DNA from: Incurvaria masculella
Lineage: Eukaryota > Arthropoda > Insecta > Lepidoptera > Incurvariidae
Direction of reading: 5' to 3'
NCBI GenBank assembly: GCA_946894095.1
Contig: OX335644.1
Span: 26,393,595 to 26,457,594 of the forward strand
DNA: 64,000 nt
Shown here in pieces: positions 63,645 through 64,000 of the stretch (the first letter of the stretch is position 1; every line of letters begins with the position of its first letter). The notes beneath the pieces were generated by a model that was not told where the DNA came from, ran no database searches, and saw only the letters and a program-made list of their open reading frames with translations. Position numbers and translations under genes: made by a program.

Positions 63645-64000
63645 TTAAGGTGGCCCAACCCGGCGGGCCTAACTCATTCGCGGGCACGGTACAAAACCGT
63701 GCTGTTGCGCTCTGGGACCTTCACTGTTTCAAAGAATAAGACAGGTTCCGTGATGAGGAAGATGCAACATGTCCACAAAAAAGACAATGTGCATAGTGTA
63801 TGATTTGGTAAGATTTACGAAAATTTTAATTTCAAAACGACTTATAGCTAAAAGTAAACCACGACCGCTGTAGTCAAAAATCTAACAAAAACCAAATAGA
63901 TTATAAATCTTGATTAAACACGCTATGTCTGATGACTAATCTTTTTAAGATGTTCTTACTTTATCATTGCGTAATCCACCTCCAAAGTTATTGTATAAAA
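63645..64000 (+). mobile_element. GGTGGCCCA MITE, cut by the window end
   Basis: TTAAGGTGGCCCAACCCGG followed by ~356 bp matching 5496-5850. The right end lies outside the window. Confidence 0.85.

Overview
The window is eukaryotic, AT-rich and repeat-dense, and most likely lepidopteran (moth or butterfly). Four things point that way. There is a very high-copy ~300 bp dispersed repeat beginning CCGGCCAAGTGCGAGTCGG, which I recall from many lepidopteran genomes. Helitron ends have the form CTAG|T. There is a short (TTAGG)4 run, the insect telomere unit. The one clear host exon encodes the start of a Slit-like protein. There are no bacterial-style operons, no CRISPR array and no complete multi-exon gene.

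Host gene content. The best-supported gene is on the minus strand: an exon at 31126-31451 holding 132 nt of 5'UTR with two tiny upstream ORFs, then a signal peptide and the first cysteine-rich LRR cap of a Slit-type guidance ligand, ending at a phase-2 splice donor. Transcription runs right to left. No following LRR exon is visible down to base 1, so the next intron is probably longer than 31 kb and positions 1-31125 would be intronic. Sequence above 31452 would be the upstream intron and promoter region. CpG-rich islands at 44560-44860 and 59780-60010 are weak promoter candidates. Tentative host exons, all low confidence, are a CxxxxC-starting exon at 47290-47376 and a possible terminal exon at 50433-50529.

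Repeats. I count 23 copies or fragments of the CGGCC element. There are seven copies of a ~545 bp MITE whose termini GGTGGCCCA are flanked by TTAA, and a second TTAA palindromic MITE at 59280-59631. A ~163 bp MITE flanked by TAA, a ~345 bp MITE starting CACCTAAATTGGCG and a ~560 bp element with ~110 bp terminal inverted repeats are also present. One SINE lineage has a common body carried by either a tRNA head or a 5S rRNA head. A second, Thr-tRNA-like SINE occurs as inverted pairs. Helitron fragments and several truncated LINE copies complete the set; the largest LINE, at 12231-13822, keeps an intact catalytic core. Many are nested, and several intact copies serve as empty sites for insertions elsewhere in the window, so target duplications can be read directly.

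Most unusual object. At 49051-50142 lies a nearly identical 105 bp tandem repeat (10.4 copies). It is open on the minus strand as a 35-residue peptide repeat with a Gly/Ser-rich leader and a basic tail, broken by a single CAA-to-TAA change. Each unit also carries a perfect TCACGTGA palindrome.

Element boundaries are good to a few bases where flanks or paired copies define them and to tens of bases otherwise. Family assignments rest on motifs and internal comparison only, since no database was searched.
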